A stretch of DNA of 64,000 nt, taken from NCBI GenBank assembly GCA_964036315.1, contig OZ038517.1, positions 54,934,288-54,998,287 of the forward strand. Direction: 5' to 3'. This DNA is from Acanthosepion esculentum (lineage: Eukaryota; Mollusca; Cephalopoda; Sepiida; Sepiidae). A model generated the notes under the pieces. It was given only the letters and a program-made list of their open reading frames with translations. It had not been told where the DNA came from and ran no database searches. This document shows positions 63,507-64,000 of the stretch, piece after piece (the stretch's first letter is position 1; every line of letters starts with the position of its first letter). Both the position numbers and the translations under genes were made by a program.

Positions 63507-63621
63507 AAGCTTACAGCACCAGATATTCCCAAGTGGTCACCCACCTAGGTACTGACCAGGCTCGACGTTGTTTAACTTGGTGATCATAAGAGAACCGGTG
63601 TTTCAACAAGATATGGCCGTA
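63507..63621 (-). pseudogene. 5S rRNA-like copy, first of a tandem pair
   Basis: The minus strand reads 'ACGGCCATATCTTGTTGAAA', 'CACCGGTTCTCTTATGATCA', 'CCAAGTTAAACAACGTCGAG', 'CCTGGTCAGTACCTAGGTGG' and 'GTGACCACTTGGGAATATCT'. 'GGTGCTGTAAGCTT' closes it, essentially the whole ~115 base 5S rRNA. The internal control region is close to the canonical AAGTTAAGCAACGTCGaGCCTGG. It is followed, 133 bp later, by the next copy. No T-run terminator follows the 3' end; it continues with 'GGATGTGTGACTGG' into the next unit. Confidence 0.88.
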
Positions 63622-64000
63622 TTCCAAATAAATAGTGAGAGAAAAAAAAAAGATGTTGCACTGTTTAAGTATGATTATTTTACAAATACACGAAAGTAGT
63701 TTTAAGCTTGTGTACATTTAGTCACTAAGAAATTAATGGATTTTATTTGTAATCGGACATTATTTCTTATTACTCTACACGTTATATTTAATGGATACAC
63801 GTGTTTTGGTAGACGCCCTGTTTTTAAATGGTATAAATTTAGTCTATCAGCCCGAATTTTTCGATAATCTTTAATAAAGATGTGCCATTCGGCAGGGTTC
63901 GAACACGCGTTCACCTTATGTAGGGGAAACATGGTAGTTATCACGATCCTTTATTAAAAACTCTTAACATTTATTTACAATAAGATAAAGTAATATCGGA
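63622..64000. other. AT-rich end of the window, no recognisable gene
   Basis: Only a short 'GTAGACGCCCTGTTTTTAAA' stretch resembles part of the MITE-like element at 50214-50588. Nothing else is supportable. Confidence 0.35.

Noticed and set aside
63507..63621. Functional 5S rRNA gene
   Set aside because: Several changes in conserved positions and no T-run terminator at the 3' end.

Overview
This is a non-coding, repeat-dominated stretch of an animal nuclear genome. The best guess for the source is a coleoid cephalopod, probably an octopus. That inference rests on long TA, CA, GATA and ATT microsatellites, many tRNA-derived SINEs with a 'GGCCTTGTGCCACATCTAAG'-type body, decayed RTE-type and Jockey/CR1-like non-LTR retrotransposons, and several mariner/Tc1 fragments. 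There is no bacterial gene, operon or phage module. I find no complete host protein-coding gene. Most long open frames come from microsatellites, minisatellites or dead transposons. The best host-gene candidate is one possible terminal exon at 54465-54665.

Layout. 0.3-4 kb: a LINE C-terminal reading frame, a mariner N-terminal scrap, two minus-strand LINE scraps and an 18S rRNA fragment. 6-8.6 kb: a TA-bounded repeat, a tandem array whose units start with U2 snRNA-like sequence and end in a SINE-like tail, and a ~30 bp minisatellite. 9.6-17.9 kb: a Tc1-like transposase fragment, RTE and LINE remnants, and a ~215-233 bp tandem repeat that shares its tail with the U2 array. 18.4-21.7 kb: a ~130 bp tandem repeat, then a deleted mariner whose 3' end is present three times, separated by GATA arrays. 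22-24 kb: RTE remnants and a tandem tRNA-SINE array. 24.3-27.4 kb: an ACAC array, a mariner scrap, a 20 bp minisatellite and a 5S rRNA-like/tRNA-like composite. 28.7-35.8 kb: fold-back elements, tandemly repeated RTE 3' ends, and a striking alternation of TA arrays with different repeats. 37-42.5 kb: a ~645 bp direct duplication (copies 3.06 kb apart) flanking the longest RTE reverse transcriptase remnant, then fold-back and 5S-like elements. 43-45 kb: a LINE split by a ~1.37 kb insertion with a 7 bp target-site duplication. 45-62 kb: AT-rich and less repetitive, with LINE, minisatellite and mariner remnants and the candidate exon. 62.5-63.7 kb: the cleanest fold-back element and two tandem 5S-like copies.

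Functionally, these are layers of transposition rather than genes working together. The most unusual content is RNA-gene-derived: U2, 5S, 18S and tRNA sequences appear as repeats or fragments. There are also modular SINE tails and elements bounded by TA microsatellites. All family assignments come from reading the sequence and from remembered family consensus. None was confirmed by alignment.
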